From positions 53,500,953 through 53,564,952 of the forward strand of contig CM060189.1 in the NCBI GenBank assembly GCA_030549335.1: a stretch of 64,000 bases of DNA, in the 5' to 3' direction. Under the pieces are notes generated by a model. That model had not been told where the DNA came from. It saw nothing but the letters and a program-made list of their open reading frames with translations, and did not search any database. This DNA comes from Pontederia crassipes. Its lineage: Eukaryota; Streptophyta; Magnoliopsida; Commelinales; Pontederiaceae. The position numbers were made by a program, and so were the translations under genes. Position 1 is the stretch's first letter, and each line of letters starts with the position of its first letter. Shown one piece after another: positions 35,468 through 48,403 of this stretch.

Positions 35468-36587
35468 CGTAAATTATTTCTAATATGACCAGGACAATTA
35501 GGACTAATGCAACGTGAGCTCTTCCCCGAGGGGTGCCAATTAAATAACCGTGAACTATCCTTCGCCTCGACATCACATTAGAAAAAAAATTGTGCTCCCA
35601 CTATCACACATCAATCCTATTTCTGGAGATTGTGTTGACCATGCACCAGGCCAGTTCCTTGGAACCTTTCTATACATGCATTTCGGGTCACGCACCACTC
35701 AATAGAAAGACATTGGTTATTGTGACAATATTTGAATTTCAAGGTGCCTTAGTCCTACAAAAGAACTACCTATGTTAATTTCATGTATTCTTTAATTACT
35801 TATAGTTTGTATAATTAGACTAACTAATTATTTTATTATAGGCTTGCATGAAACATGTATTTCAGCACAAGTTAATTTTGCCATCTTAATTAATTCTCAG
35901 AAAATGAATTTTAAATCAATTTGAAATTCTAGGCAAATTATCATGCATAACAAGATTGGACATACCAATTTGATTTTAACACATAGTCAAAATTTTAATC
36001 ACAGAAATAAATATCATTATGACATACATAAACGAAGATATTTATTTCATGCATCATAACACATTAATTAGGCAATATTAGATATTGACATGCAAATCTA
36101 ATCATTTAATTTAATGCTTTAAATCAACAAATAAATTTTTTATAACATTAAATTGCATGCAATATTACAGAAAATTTTCTAAGGGAAAAAACAAAATATT
36201 CCTAATTTTTTGAGATTTTATAATAAATCTTTTCTATTTTTGGAATATTTTAAAAATTGACGAAAATCAGAAAAGAAAAAAAAGAAAAAGAAAAACTATT
36301 TATTGGGCTTCTCAGCCAATCCAATTGTCACTTCTCATATGTGCAACTCTTTTGCACCAAAATTGGACCTGTCAGCGGGCCGTGTGCCTCTAGAAGAATT
36401 TTTTTTCTATTTTTCTCTACAATGTATGCATAAAAAAAATTTCGAAAATTTCACCAAAATTATTAAAATAAATCCAAAATATATATTATGGTCTAGGTTC
36501 ATCCATAATATATTTGTGATGACAAACTCTACTTTGTTCCTTGGTTGTGGTCATACAACCGAGGTGCGCAGATCCCAAATAATAATG
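35468..36587. other. AT-rich stretch without gene, inside the copia fragment
   Basis: No reading frame with recognisable content is seen. It may be leader sequence of the copia element plus unassigned sequence. It ends at TAATG, the target repeat of the solo LTR. Confidence 0.5.
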
Positions 36588-39156
36588 TGTAACGCCCCGA
36601 GACCCACGTGACTTTCACGTGCTCAGAGTCGTCCCAAAAGCGCTACTCAATTTTCTATAAAACATTTTTGCGGAATATAAACAATAAATGCGGAAGAATT
36701 TTTCAATAATAACAACTAATAATCCATTATATTCAAAATAATTAAAATATTAATTAGTTCACAATTCTAATAAATGCGGAAATAATAAAAACTAGACAAC
36801 TCAATCTAGAACATGTGCAACATCTGTCTATCACTGAGCATAGCCACCTGCAGGATAATCCTCTATCGAAGTACTCTCACCTGCACGGAACCAGGTACAG
36901 GGAAATATCCATGAGTATAAAAATACTCAGTACGTAGGGCCTAAAAGATAATCAATATGCTCAATCGAAAATAAGATAAAATCAATAACGAGTCGATTGA
37001 GCAGTCAATACAATAATCAATTAACAATTTATCAATATGAACAATATATCAGGCTATGGTCAATAGACCAATGTAAATCAATAACAATTGTTCCAATTAA
37101 TACTTATCAATTGCCTGATTAATAGATCAATATTCAATTAACAATTTTCAATTCAATAATCAATGTTCATTGGCCAATAACAATTCAATTCAATAGAGCA
37201 ATAATAATTGTCAACTCCATGCCAATGTATCCAAATGACCATGATTTAATTCCATTCACTTAAATTCCAATTTCAATTCAATTCAATTCGATTTTCAATG
37301 TTCGGAGTTATCCAATTCAATGAGGAGCGCTCAGTCAATTAAGGGACACTATGCCACTTTCATGCAGGCTAGTGGGGGATTAGTGCCATGGCAAGCCCGA
37401 TACGATTCAATGGGTTCGTGTATGGTGGGGGACGAGTGGCCATACACATGACAGCCATAGTTTTTACACTATCTGCCCCATTCAATTCAATTCAATTGGT
37501 CCCGGCTTAGTGACAATCAGTGAACATGGGTCCAGTAGCTTTCGGCTTTTATCTTGTTTACCTAAAATGTCTATCTTTAATAAATTATCAATTTTGTTAG
37601 ACAAATTCTGCACTCAAAAATAAGTAAATCAACAATACAATCAAAATCAAAGTTCATCATAATATACACAGATCAATCACCAACAATATAATTAATGCAT
37701 CAAATTAATTAATAACAATAATAATAATCAGTAATTAAAATTTACTCAAAAATAAATAATAACTCTCGGTGAGTACTCCATGTTCATTACGGCCGTAACA
37801 TCATTTTTTTCTCTCTCCGTCTTCTCTGATTTTACGGTCGTAAATTCTCTTCCCTTTTTTTTTTCTACGTCTTTCTCTCTCCAGATTTTACCCCCTATTC
37901 CATTACGGCCATAAACTTTTACCCCTATTCCATTACGGCCATAAACTTTTACCCCCTATTCCATTACGACCATAAACTTTTACCCTCTTTCCGTTACAGC
38001 CATCAACTTTTACCCCCTATTCCATTACGGCCATAAACTTTTACCCCCTATTCCATTACGGCCATTAACTTTTACTCCCTATTCCATTACGGCTATAAAC
38101 TTTTACCCCCTTTCCGTTACGGCCATCAACTTTTACCCCCTTTCCGTTACGGCCATCAACTTACCCCTTTCCGTTACGGCCATTAACTTTTACCCCCTAT
38201 TCCATTACGGCCATTAACTTTTACCCCTTTCCGTTACGACCATAAACTTTTACCCCCTATTCCATTACGGCCGTAAACTCCATCCTTTTTTTTTACCCTT
38301 TTCTCTCTCTACATCTCTATTTCGTTACGGCCGAAATTCTCTACCTCTCTATTTCATTACGGCAGAAATCCCTAACTCTTCGGCCGTAAACACTTTTTTT
38401 TTCATTTTTTTTCTCTCTATTCCATTACGGCCAAAAACCCTAACTCTTCGACCGTAAACACCCTTTTTTTTTAATTCTCTCTCCACCCTTTTCTCGGTCG
38501 TAAAACTCTACTCTTCTCTCTCTTCCTCTCTATTCCATTACGGCCGTAAACTTCATCCTTTTTTTTTCTTTCGGCCGTAAATTTTCTTTCTCGTTCTACC
38601 TCCTTTACTACCGTAAAACTCTTCCTTCTTTTCGGCTAGGAACATCACGTGTCGAACAAACAATTACGATCAGAAAATTATGACCGTAACAAATCTAATT
38701 TGAAACTAAATTGCGTCGTAAAATATCACGACACAATAACAACCAAACAGAATCCCCCCTACATACCTCGTAGCCGTTCGACGTTGAATCATGCCTTGTC
38801 ATGCCTCTGCCGTCGGACACCAAGAATCCATAGAGAAGAAAACTCTTTTGACGATCGACTCTAAGGATTTATTTATAGGGCTCTTAAATCTTTATCTCCA
38901 ATTCATCTATAACATACAATCCTAATCAAATTTAATCTTTTAATTAATCCCTTTTAACAATTTTGATTTATTTTAACAATTAAATAATTCCGAATTTAAA
39001 TAAATATCCCATAATACATTTTTATCCTTAATTAAACTCCTCCCCTATTTTCCTTTATTTTCGGAATTATTTATTATAATAATATTAATGGTCATTTTTC
39101 TCAAAATAAATAATAAAATATTATTTTTCTAACTCTCAAAAATTGGGGTCGTTACA
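36588..39156 (-). repeat. Solo LTR of family D (2569 bp) with perfect target repeat
   Basis: On the plus strand it starts TGTAACGCCCCGAGACC and ends GGTCGTTACA, the reverse of the D LTRs at 42427-44990 and 48404-50974. TAATG flanks it on both sides (36583-36587 and 39157-39161), proving a clean insertion followed by loss of the internal part through LTR-LTR recombination. The inverted TATA box is at 38870-38877. Near 37780-38640 the copy differs strongly from the D LTRs and holds a long minisatellite. Confidence 0.92.
37888..38280. repeat. Minisatellite of about 31 bp, about 13 copies, inside the solo LTR
   Basis: Units follow TATTCCATTACGGCCATAAAC plus TTTTACCCCC. Two sub-types alternate (CTATTCCATTACGGCC and CTTTCCGTTACGGCC), suggesting growth by local duplication of pairs. 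Unit length varies by a few bases. Related GTTACGGCC words scatter on both sides (37790-38600). Confidence 0.9.
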
Positions 39157-39210
39157 TAATGAATATTATTTTATCGGCGTAATCATGAGTTCGAGAAAAC
39201 CTAAAAAACC

Positions 39211-39225
39211 TGGCTCTGATACCAA
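39211..39225 (-). other. tRNA-Met-type primer-binding site of the copia element
   Basis: The plus strand TGGCTCTGATACCAA is the complement of TTGGTATCAGAGCCA, directly beside the LTR start at 39226. Confidence 0.85.
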
Positions 39226-39595
39226 TGTTGGAATTTATAACAGATATAAATTCTAGAGGTTACGAAATACCTCTTGCAGCGGAAGCGGATCGTCGGGACT
39301 TTTCCACGAACTCTTGACGAACGCACTTGCACTTCGGGATCGGAAACTGAACCTCTGGGAAACAGAACTCTTTGCCACAGCACAAGTACTCTGGACGAAC
39401 CTCTGCGAAAGTATGTTTGGGGCCTATGCTATGGGTCCCCTTTTATAGGGTAGGAAGATTTGGACGATAAGTTAGACAGAACGCATCATGCGCGTCCATC
39501 ACGCGTATGATGACGTGTCTGTGCAGACATGTGCCTCACCCTTGTGGGCCGTGCGTATGTGCGGACCATGTACCCAAAAGGGCACTATTCCAATA
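39226..39595 (-). repeat. 5' LTR of the copia fragment (370 bp)
   Basis: The plus strand runs TGTTGGAATTTATAAC to CTATTCCAATA. The ends are inverted (TGTTGGAAT / ATTCCAATA, with one changed base at the outer end). It lies immediately outside the primer site. A TATA-type CCCTTTTATAGGG sits at 39438-39450. Confidence 0.75.
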
Positions 39596-39664
39596 ATATC
39601 ATTATATATTCATCATCACGTATTGCATTTTATTGAATGGTAAAAAATATAGTATGGTCAAGAA

Positions 39665-39742
39665 TGTAACAGACAGTGTAGCGTTCCCCAAGGTCAACCC
39701 GACCGCCTACGTGGCGAGAGGGCCTATTTTGGAACTGTTACA
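39665..39742. repeat. Short 78-bp unit with inverted ends TGTAACAG/CTGTTACA
   Basis: The ends are perfect 8-base inverted repeats, and the inside is GC-rich against an AT-rich setting. No target repeat is visible. It may be a relic of a miniature LTR or an LTR tail. Confidence 0.4.
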
Positions 39743-40079
39743 ATCTCATCGTCAAATATACGAGGTAATTGATGATAAAATTTAATTATGACTAAATGAC
39801 TGTACTTTGCATTTGGTATGAGATTTGTGTTGGACCACTAAGATTGATGTTAAAGACGCTATTTTTTATTATGAAGTTGGACTTGTATTAGAATTATACT
39901 ATATATATGTGGACATTATGACAAATAATTTTGTGATATGGAATTTACCCTTTCTTTTGAATTATATGTGATTTTTTACTATTTATGATTCTAATTATGA
40001 CATATATATTTATATTCCATTTATATTGTTGTACAAATTGGTAATTTAATAGAATAAATAATAATTTTTAAAATATTAT

Positions 40080-40451
40080 TATGTTGTGACTACAAATTTG
40101 TGACGGGATGTTCAAAATCGTAGCAATATTTAGCTATTGAATATTGATGGATTTACCATGAATTTTCCATCAACATTTTGTGATGGATTAGTTTTTTATT
40201 ACTTGCAAATTGTAACTACGACTTAGTCATCGATTAGTTACGAAGCTTTATTGCATCGAGTCGAACATTTGTGACAAAATAGTGACAAGTATTAACGTGA
40301 GTAACTATTGAATTTGTTAAAGATCATTCTGACAATAAATTCATTGTGTCCAGAATTCGTGGCAAATCTGTGGATAAGATTATTCGTGACAAAATTAACT
40401 ACTAATTAATCACACATTGCTCCATCATTATTAGCCTAAATTCTTGTAGTG
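40080..40451. mobile_element. CACTA transposon end fragment (right end)
   Basis: TTCTTGTAGTG at 40441-40451 is the terminal inverted repeat CACTACAAGAA read from the other strand. Before it comes a subterminal zone with repeated 'gtgac', 'ttgtgacaaaat' and 'cgtggcaaat' words in both orientations, typical of CACTA ends. No matching left end is seen, so it is a fragment. A small element with related ends is at 53521-54084. Confidence 0.65.
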
Positions 40452-42426
40452 AATATTTTAATTAATAAATCCTCTATTACCAAAAGAATGACAAGACTGT
40501 AAGATTATTAAAGTCCAATGATCATTTAGTTAAAAATAAAGTTCAAGCCTAGTTGAAAATAAAGATATACATTGATGGAAGATAAAAAGAAGAAAGTTTT
40601 TTACCATCTAAATGTTAAATAATTTATCATATACTTTTGCTTGTCAGATGTTTTGATTGCTTAAAATCGATTTTTCTTTTAAGTTATGCTCTTTCAATTT
40701 CACAAGGTGATACACTCCTAATTGATCAACATATTTTGCAATTTAAAAGAATTATGTATACTAAAAGAAATTACAAAAAACAATTTATCTTGCACGACAC
40801 ACAAATTAAATATGTTCCCTAGTTCTATCTACTCTAATTTCATATCACACAGTTTATCACTTAAATTGTTAGAAGTAAAACAAATACTCCTCTCTTTCTA
40901 ACCAGATGTGGTGGGAGCCGTGACGGAGCTACATAAGTGTCAATGGGTACACGTGCACCCAGTTAATAAGTAGTTGATAAATGGAATAACAATTTTAGTT
41001 TTTCTGTAATCTACCATCCTAAAAGCATAAAGAAAAAAAAGGCCGTGAATTCCAAGAAGAGCTGGTTGCATGAAAAAAACAAGAAAAAAGGGTAAAGGGT
41101 CGTTAATCATAGGACGCCATGCATGCGTCCATGTTGCAAAAAAGAAATTACACTTGGCGATGTCGTTGGCCCTCTTTCAGGTAAATATCAAAGACGACTG
41201 CCCCTTTGATTTTTTATTTATTTTTTTCATGAAAGAACTAATGGAGATGATTACAGGTCTCAAGTTACCAATTGAAACAGACTTCTTTTTATATCATCAA
41301 TCACTTTAACTTTTATCTTAGGGCCACGGCTAAAAGAAATGCACGGGCCTAAAGCAGTACACTACACCAATGTGTCCTTTTCTCAAGGTAAAAAATGATT
41401 CATACGCTGACCTCAAATTTTGGTGCTTTAAGTATAATCATTTTTCATTAAGCCATTAATTGAAGATTCAACTTTTGGTTTAAGACAACTCAGTTTCTTA
41501 CCTGACTTTTCTATAATTATTTTTTTAAAATATGTTCCCTTTCCTCTTCACTTAATTAAGCAGATAATACGATAAATTATAGATGATTAGCAACAGAATC
41601 GTAAAGGCAAAAGCATGACTTTTAATAATGACATGAGATGGGCAACCTCCTCTGGGTCAATGCTTGGACCTGGCGATGTCAAGGAACTCGGTCCTGTAGA
41701 CTTCCAGGTTTATATTCCGCTGTCTCATATGGCATCTGATCTTCGCCAGCCTACTCTCCATATTTGTCCTTGCACCCACTTTTGTTTTGGTGGACATCCA
41801 CATGTTGCTGCTTTTGCAGAATAACTTTGGTGCTAATCATGATTTCTTCATTATGACAATGTATTTTCTTATGATCTTTTGATTGGTTTGACCAGCACCC
41901 CTTGTTACATAGGGCGGACTCACGTATTTGATTAGGACTCACGTACTTGATCTTTTGCTCCCCATCCCCACTCAAAATTTGAAACTTTAATTAATTAGTT
42001 ATTTAGAGTTAAAAATTATATTCATCTCCCGGGTCCCTCTTAATTTTTGCTTTGGGTCCGCCCTGCCTGTTAGATGATGGTTTTGTCCCTGCATGCATTG
42101 GCCTCTCAATTCAAGTGAAATAACCTGAAACCTGATCTGGTTCTATACGTTTTTGCTACTGCCAGCTTTCTACACCTTGGATAAAAAATCATCATGTATG
42201 CATGCATGCTTCATTAGATATCTGGTAGATGAAATGGTAAATGACAACCATTATACACTGAATACCATAAGAAAGCTTACTCTATGTTGTAACAACTAAA
42301 AGATGCATAATTAGTGATAAATAGCTGATTTTTTTACATAGAGTATACTTATTCTATCGTATTTTTATATGTAAATCGTTGCAAAAGTGGTTTAAATACA
42401 TTCCCAGCCCGCAGAAAAAGTCTTAT
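40452..42426. other. Gene-poor stretch; possible unidentified fragments
   Basis: No recognisable gene is present. Near 40910-40965 ('gggagccgtgacggagctac' ... 'gtgcaccc') and 41909-42070 ('gggcggactcacg' ... 'gggtccgccctg') there are GGGCGGA/TCCGCCC words resembling ends of a widespread plant repeat, but I could not define its limits. A 69-residue plus frame at 41615-41824 has no known motif and a rival minus frame; it could be a gene scrap. Confidence 0.35.
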
Positions 42427-44990
42427 TGTAACGACCCCAATTTTTTAGAGTTAGAAAAATAATATTTTATTATTTATTTTGAGAAAAATGACCATTAATA
42501 TTATTATAATAAATAATTCCGAAAATAAAGGAAAATAGGGGAGGAGTTTAATTAAGGATAAAATGTATTATGAGATATTTATTTAAATTCGGAATTATTT
42601 AATTATTAAAACAAATCAAAATTGTTAAAAGAGATTAATTAAAAGATTAAATTTGATTAGAATTGTAAGTTATAGATGAATTGGAGATAAAGATTTAATA
42701 GTCCTATAAATAAACCTTGAGGGTCAGCCGTCAAAGGAATTTCATTTTCTTTGGTTCTTGGTGTCCGACGGCAGAGGCATGATTCAACGTCGAACGGCTA
42801 CGAGGTACGTAGGGGGGATCCGTAGGTTTTTTTATTATTTTTATTGGGATTGTTATTGTTAGATTGAAAGAGGGGTCGTCATGGTTTAAAAAAAAGAAAA
42901 TAGATTACTTAGGCCGAAGTAATGAAAGGATTTGTACAAAAAAAACGTTCAACCAACAGTTGCATCGATGGGAAAATAAAAAGAATTGAGAGGAAATAAA
43001 AAGGATTAATTTATGTGGATCGTTCGGCTTGGAAGGAAAAGTAAAAAAAAGAATAACAAAAAAAAAAGGGAAGAGAACGGGCGTTAAGTTAATGGACGAA
43101 GAAACAAATATTGGGCGCAACATTTCTGTCAGCATCGCGAAGAGAAGAAAGAGGGATCTGGTAGTACCAAAAGAATAAGAAAGAAAAAAAAGAGGAAAAA
43201 GAAAAGAAAATAAACAAACGTGCGTGAAGGTGATATGGAGAGAGAGACGTGAGAAAAGAAAAGATTTATGGAAGAAAGAGATAAGTAAAGACAGAAAAGA
43301 TTTTGGAAAAAAAAATATAATAATAAAAACATGATAGTTTGCGGCCAGAGGAGGTAAGGGAAAATTAATAGAAAGACAAAAGCAAAAAAAAAAGGGCGAT
43401 AAGGGCCTAAGTGAATAGGAGAGAGAAAAAAAAATAAGATAAGAGTAATAGGATATCTAGAAAAGGAATAGTAAATAAAATATATGTATAAATATATATA
43501 TTGAGACAGATCAGGGACTCATTTATTTTAATATGATTAGCAATAGTTAATTGATAATTTTATTATAATTGCGTTGCTGTCATTATCCTAATTTATTAAT
43601 TGTAAAGTTATTATTTATTCTGATTATACCATTATTGATTTTGTTAATTATATTTTTATGATTTCTAATTACATTCTTATCATAAGTAATCATCATATTA
43701 GATCATATTGTCATCATATTTGATCTATTTTGTTATCGTATTCAATTTTATCATTGATTATGATACTGATCCAGTAGTCTTTCTGATTGGGTCTTGTTTC
43801 ACCTAAATTAAATTTCTAAAAGATAGACATTTTAGGTAAACAAGATAAAAGCTGAAAGCTGCTGGATCTCTGTGTTCTCTGATTGTCTCCAAGCCCCCGG
43901 GCCATATTGTTATTGAATTGAATTGAATTGAATGGGGCAGATAGTTGACCTAAAGGTTTGAGGCGCCATCATCCTTTAGAGAAGCTATGGCTGTCCTGTG
44001 TTTGGTCATGGTCCCTCGTCATTCACGAATAATTGTTAGCGCTATATTGTTGGGTGGCTTGCCGTGGCATTGATCCCCCACTGGCCTACATGAAAGAGAC
44101 ATGGAGTTTCCTTAATTGACCGAGCGCTCCTCATTGAATTGGATAACTCCGAACATTGTAAATTGAATTGAATTAAAATCGAATCGAATTGAGTTGAATT
44201 GAAATCGAATTGAATTGAATTGATCATGGTCATTTGGATATTGGCGTTGACTGGCATTGCCTCCGCCCATTGAATCGAATTGAATTGTAATTGACCAATG
44301 ACCATTGATATTGAATTGAAAATTGTTAAATTGAATAGTGTCATAGTGATCAGACATTTAATTGCTAAATCAATATTGATCGATCATCTGATCTTTTTCT
44401 GATACTTCTTATTGATTTATGACTTTATTGTCCTATTGTTATATTGAATCATCGATCCAATTGATTAGGCAATTATTAATTGCTATCTCTATTGATTGAT
44501 CTTTTGACCATAACTTGATATAGTTGCTCATGTTGATAAATCATTATATTGTAAATTGATTATTGTATTGATTGCTCAATTGACTCATCATTGATTATAT
44601 CTTATTTTCGATTGAGCATATTGATTGTTTAGTAGACCCTACGTACTGAGTATTTTTATACTCATGGATATTTCTCTGTACCTGGATCCGTGTAGGTGAG
44701 AGTACTTTGATAGAGGATGACTCTGCAGGTGGCTATGCTCAGTGATAAACAGATGTTGCACATGTTCTAAATTGAGTTGTCTAGTTTTTATTATTTTCGC
44801 ATTTATTAGAATTGTGAACTTATTAATATTTTAATTATTTTGAATATAATGGATTATTAGATGTTATTATTGAAAAGTCTTCCGCATGTATTGTTTATAT
44901 TCCGCAAAAAAAATATTTTATAGAAAATTGAGTAGTGCCTCTGGGACGACTCTGAGCACGTGAAAGTCACGTGGGTCTCGGAGCGTTACA
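42427..44990 (+). repeat. 5' LTR of element D (2564 bp)
   Basis: It starts TGTAACGACCCCAATTTTTT and ends CGGAGCGTTACA. The TATA box is at 42705-42712. A purine-rich zone (42890-43440) gives meaningless long minus-strand frames, and GAATT runs (43910-43940, 44155-44225) give low-complexity ones (44042-44357). The right part has 'ccctacgtactgagtattttta' and 'acctggatccgtgtaggtgagagtac', as in other chromovirus LTRs. Confidence 0.92.
42705..42712 (+). promoter_or_regulatory. TATA box of element D 5' LTR
   Basis: TATAAATA lies 279 bases into the LTR. It is kept at 48683-48690 in the 3' LTR and, inverted, at 38870-38877 in the solo LTR. It is the likely promoter of the element RNA. Confidence 0.7.
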
Positions 44991-44994
44991 AGAA

Positions 44995-45006
44995 TGTATC
45001 AGAGCC
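44995..45006 (+). other. tRNA-Met-type primer-binding site of element D
   Basis: TGTATCAGAGCC stands five bases after the LTR end. It differs from TGGTATCAGAGCC by one missing base, and element B has a better match. Confidence 0.75.
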
Positions 45007-45389
45007 TAAGGAGAGACACTTCTTAACTGTCTCTAATAGATAGAATTGAGTCCATGTGCAACTGTCACGAGCAACCACTGCAGCCATCCAGTAGGGTCAA
45101 GTAAGTTTTTCATTATGACATTGTCGTTGACTACTTACTTATGGAATTGTATTGTATTGTTTATTATTGAGTGAGCACAGATGTCTTTCAAGTTGATGAC
45201 CTCTCATCAATTTTATCATGAACCGAGAAATAGATATCGATGATCGAATCCTCAAAGTGCAGAGGAGGATGGCCAAGCGGCCCAAGGCCCACAAGTAAAT
45301 AATGAATGGATCAATGAGCGTCAAGAGGAACGATCGAGGCATGGATCATCACCGTATGAATCTCATTCAATGTATAAATAATATAGCAA

Positions 45390-46290
45390 CACTCAGAGTC
45401 ATGATGTTCCTCCTCACGATAATCGAAAAGAGATTTTTAAGAGTTTCTTAGCTTACAGTCTCCCCAATTTGATGGGAAGAGTGACTTCGAGAAAGCCTAT
45501 AGGTGGCTGGAAGAAATTGACCAAACCCTAGTGAAGATAGACTGCGGTGAGAACTGTAAGACTATATGTGCTACGAGGCGTTTAACAGGTGACGCTAGGC
45601 ATTGGTGGAACACAACAAAGGCTGGCACATTCTTCGGAAAAGGACCTAATTCCTTGGAGAAAATTTAAAAAGATATTCAAGGATCGCTATTACATGTTTC
45701 CCGAAAAGGAGAAAACAGAAGGAATATCGAGATCTACAACAGGATACCATGACAGTTGAGGACTACACGATCGAATTCTTAAAGTTGGAAAAGTATGGTA
45801 CTCGACGTCAATCAGAGAGAAATCGCGTTAAGCAATGGGTGGAAGGTCTCAAGTCAAGCCTCCGAGGACGGGTAAAATGTTGTAACTATTAGACCCTTCA
45901 AGTTGCGAAAGAGTTTGCTACCATGCTTGAAAATGATGACATAACAAACGCAACTCAACCGAATCAAAAGGATATAGATAATGATCAGAATCATATTTGG
46001 AGTAAAGATAAAAGACATCAAAGAAGAGAGAAGCGACATCAAGAAAACTACAACTGAGGAAGACCATATCCAACACGGAATGATCCTCCACCACATAGAG
46101 AATCATGTAACTACTGCCACAAAATGCATCTCGGTGAATGTTATTGGGCGATAGGAGAATGCCTAAATTGTGGCAAGATGGGTCACTTCGCAAGAGATTG
46201 CGATGAATCAAAATGGGTCGAACCTCTACGACAACAATAGGCCTCCAAGAATGGTGCTGAAATTACCCAAATAGATTGATATATTATGGC
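45390..46290 (+). pseudogene. Gag region of element D with zinc knuckle
   Basis: It resembles the gag of B: 'LQQDTMTVEDYTIEFLKLEK', then 'RVKQWVEGLKSSLRGRV', then a basic Gln/Asn/Arg-rich linker and the double Cys/His region ending CLNCGKMGHFARDC (near 46150-46205). The early part of the domain is degraded. It would be the particle protein. The region has many breaks. Confidence 0.8.
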
Positions 46291-46699
46291 ATATGACTTG
46301 AAGCTTAATCAAGTCAAAATTGTAATCTCTACTCCAACTAGTGTTTAGATATTTTGCATATCCAAATAGCATGTGTTATATGGAATGAATATAGTTTATA
46401 GTTTACTTTTCATTAAAAAAAAATAATTGATCATTGAAAAGTAGAGTGTTTAATGGAAGCACTCATATGACAATATTTCTAAGGAGGTTATCGATTAGTT
46501 GGTGCTCATAATTTACCGTAAAAAAAAAATCGAGCACTCGAACTCAATAGAAAAAGTGATGAAGTGCACACATAATGGTATGAAAGAAGGACAACATCCA
46601 AGTATGTTGAAAAATTATAGTATAGTTATTATTACATTGGTTAACCCAAAATCGATGATATTCCAATATATTCGTCAAGCCTAGAGGAACATGCAGAAC

Positions 46700-48150
46700 A
46701 TTTGCATATTGCACTGTGCGCCAAAGTATCGAAATACAAATTTTGGCAGAATGAGATAATGTTCTCCTGAAATATCGCCTAGATGGAATATCAAAAGATG
46801 AATGCTATAATCAAATGGATTCAACCAATGGACGTGTTAAAGAGGAAAAAAAACTTCCTTAGACTTGCAAGACATTTTTGAACAGTCGCATTAGATTTGC
46901 AGAATATTAGCGGAGAGTCGCACCAGATTACTACACGATGGTATTGCCATGGACGAACCTCACCAAGAAGGACAAAAAGATATTAAAAAAAATTTGAATG
47001 GCTCAGGAAAGGCTAAAAAATAGGTTTTAAGAATTGGAGAAGAAATTGACAACGATGTCCTTTTGAAAAGACCTTCAGGCCGAGGTTATGTCGCCCACAA
47101 CGATGCATACAACTCCCACATGGCATGCGTCTTGATACTACATAGGAAGAAGATAGTTGCCAACACATCAAGACAATTAGATATCGAATTAGCAATTGCG
47201 GTCTTCACCCCAAGAATCGGTGACACAACGTGTAGGGTGAAGAGATTGAATTCTCCACGGACCACCAAAGTTGAGGTACACTTTCGAACATGTGTCGAAA
47301 AGAAAGAGATGGATCAAATTGCTCAAAGGTTACGAGTTTGCCATCAACTACAAAGCAAACTCAGTTGAGAATATCTTAAGCAGAAAGGTCACTTGCTCAT
47401 TTGGGAGTGAGCCGATAGAATATGAACAATGAACAATTGTATCATCCAAGTCAGTCTAGTAACCAGTAATGATGGTGCAATGATAGCAACACATCTTACA
47501 TGCAATCGAAATTACTATGAAAGATCGAAAAATAAAAGTGGAGCATCAGAGGTCACATGGTGTACTACAAGAGCTTGAAAATCCTCAATAGCATTGAAAA
47601 GAAAAATAACGATGGATGTTATTAGAGGGCTCAATATAGACACAATATGATATAGACAATAGAGGATTGACGTGTTAAGATAGTCGATGCCATGCCCATT
47701 AGAGAAATGTTAGTCCATCAAAAGCCTCATGGACATTCATTTTTTTTAAGGAGGTTATCCGACTACATGGAGTGTTGTTATCCATCACGTCGGATAAGAA
47801 TCTACAATGCATAGACCAATTCTGATGGAGCATCTATAGAGCAATTGGGATGTGGTTGAACTTCTAGATCACCTTCCATTCACAGATGAATGAGTAGTCT
47901 GAATGGACAATTTAGACCTTAAAAAAAAATGTTCTGAACTTACATTAGACCGGAGTGATAGTTGAAACAATCAGCTCCCACTAGCGAAGTTAGTATGTGG
48001 CAACAGTCGCCACTCTAATATAGGCATGCCACTTCATAGTCATGTATGGAAGGCATTATTGCTCACCTATCAACTGGAGCGAGGTTGATGGACAGTTCAT
48101 TGATGACAATTCTCGTCATGAGAATAACTGACGTACATTCAAAAGGATGT
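46700..48150 (+). pseudogene. Decayed pol of element D (reverse transcriptase, RNase H, integrase traces)
   Basis: Traces in order are: a reverse-transcriptase tail around 46720-46860 ('KVSKYKFWQNEI'-like, as in K[LC]SKCEFW); an RNase H start around 47063-47200 ('LKRPSGRGYVAHNDAYNSHMA', 'VANTSRQL'), close to the chromovirus form with its first acidic residue; and an integrase C-terminal trace near 47990-48070 ('NSRHSNIGM'). The order fits a chromovirus pol. The stretch is far more decayed than the LTRs around it. Confidence 0.65.
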
Positions 48151-48390
48151 TGACAAAATTTGCTTCATCAAGAAATGTTGAAGGTAGTCCACATGAGACA
48201 AAAATAGTAGGCTGACATAGTGAGATTACAAGAATTGAATCAAAATGGAGATCTAACATACGTAGGACACATCATGAAGATGAAGATGACATTTTAAAAC
48301 GAAAAGTTGAAGTTAGAAATTTTTTTTTTCAAATTTGTTAGGTAGATGATGTAGTTTCGTTTACGCAAATTCGAGGACGAATTTATTTTT

Positions 48391-48403
48391 AAGGAGGTTA
48401 TGA
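48391..48403 (+). other. Polypurine tract of element D
   Basis: AAGGAGGTTATGA directly precedes the 3' LTR, after the conserved TTCGAGGACGAATTTA. Confidence 0.75.

Larger units (their letters stand above)
34012..39595 (-). mobile_element. Ty1/copia element fragment on the minus strand
   Basis: In the element's own order (right to left) the parts are: 5' LTR (39226-39595), Met-type primer site (39211-39225), an untranslated stretch split by a solo LTR (36588-39156), part of gag (35000-35467), CCHC knuckle, protease and pre-integrase region (34332-34943), and the start of integrase (34012-34227). The rest of integrase, the reverse transcriptase, RNase H and the 3' LTR are gone, cut at the junction with element C. 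It is broken. Confidence 0.85.

Noticed and set aside
35590-35615. A second copia-type polypurine tract on the minus strand (ctcccactatcacac)
   Set aside because: No LTR start follows on its left, where gag sequence is found instead; likely chance similarity.
37888-38280. CRISPR-like array
   Set aside because: The units are tandem with no unique spacers, the host is a plant, and the array lies inside an LTR.
41615-41824. Possible small host gene
   Set aside because: There is no known motif, no splice or promoter support, and a longer rival frame on the other strand, so it is noted only as a possible scrap.
42905-43332. Minus-strand hydrophobic frames, again at 48874-49385
   Set aside because: Same cause: purine-rich LTR DNA. 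They change frame and length between the two LTRs of element D.
44042-44357. Two overlapping minus-strand frames with FNSIQF repeats, again at 50008-50341
   Set aside because: They are translations of GAATT simple repeats in the D LTRs.
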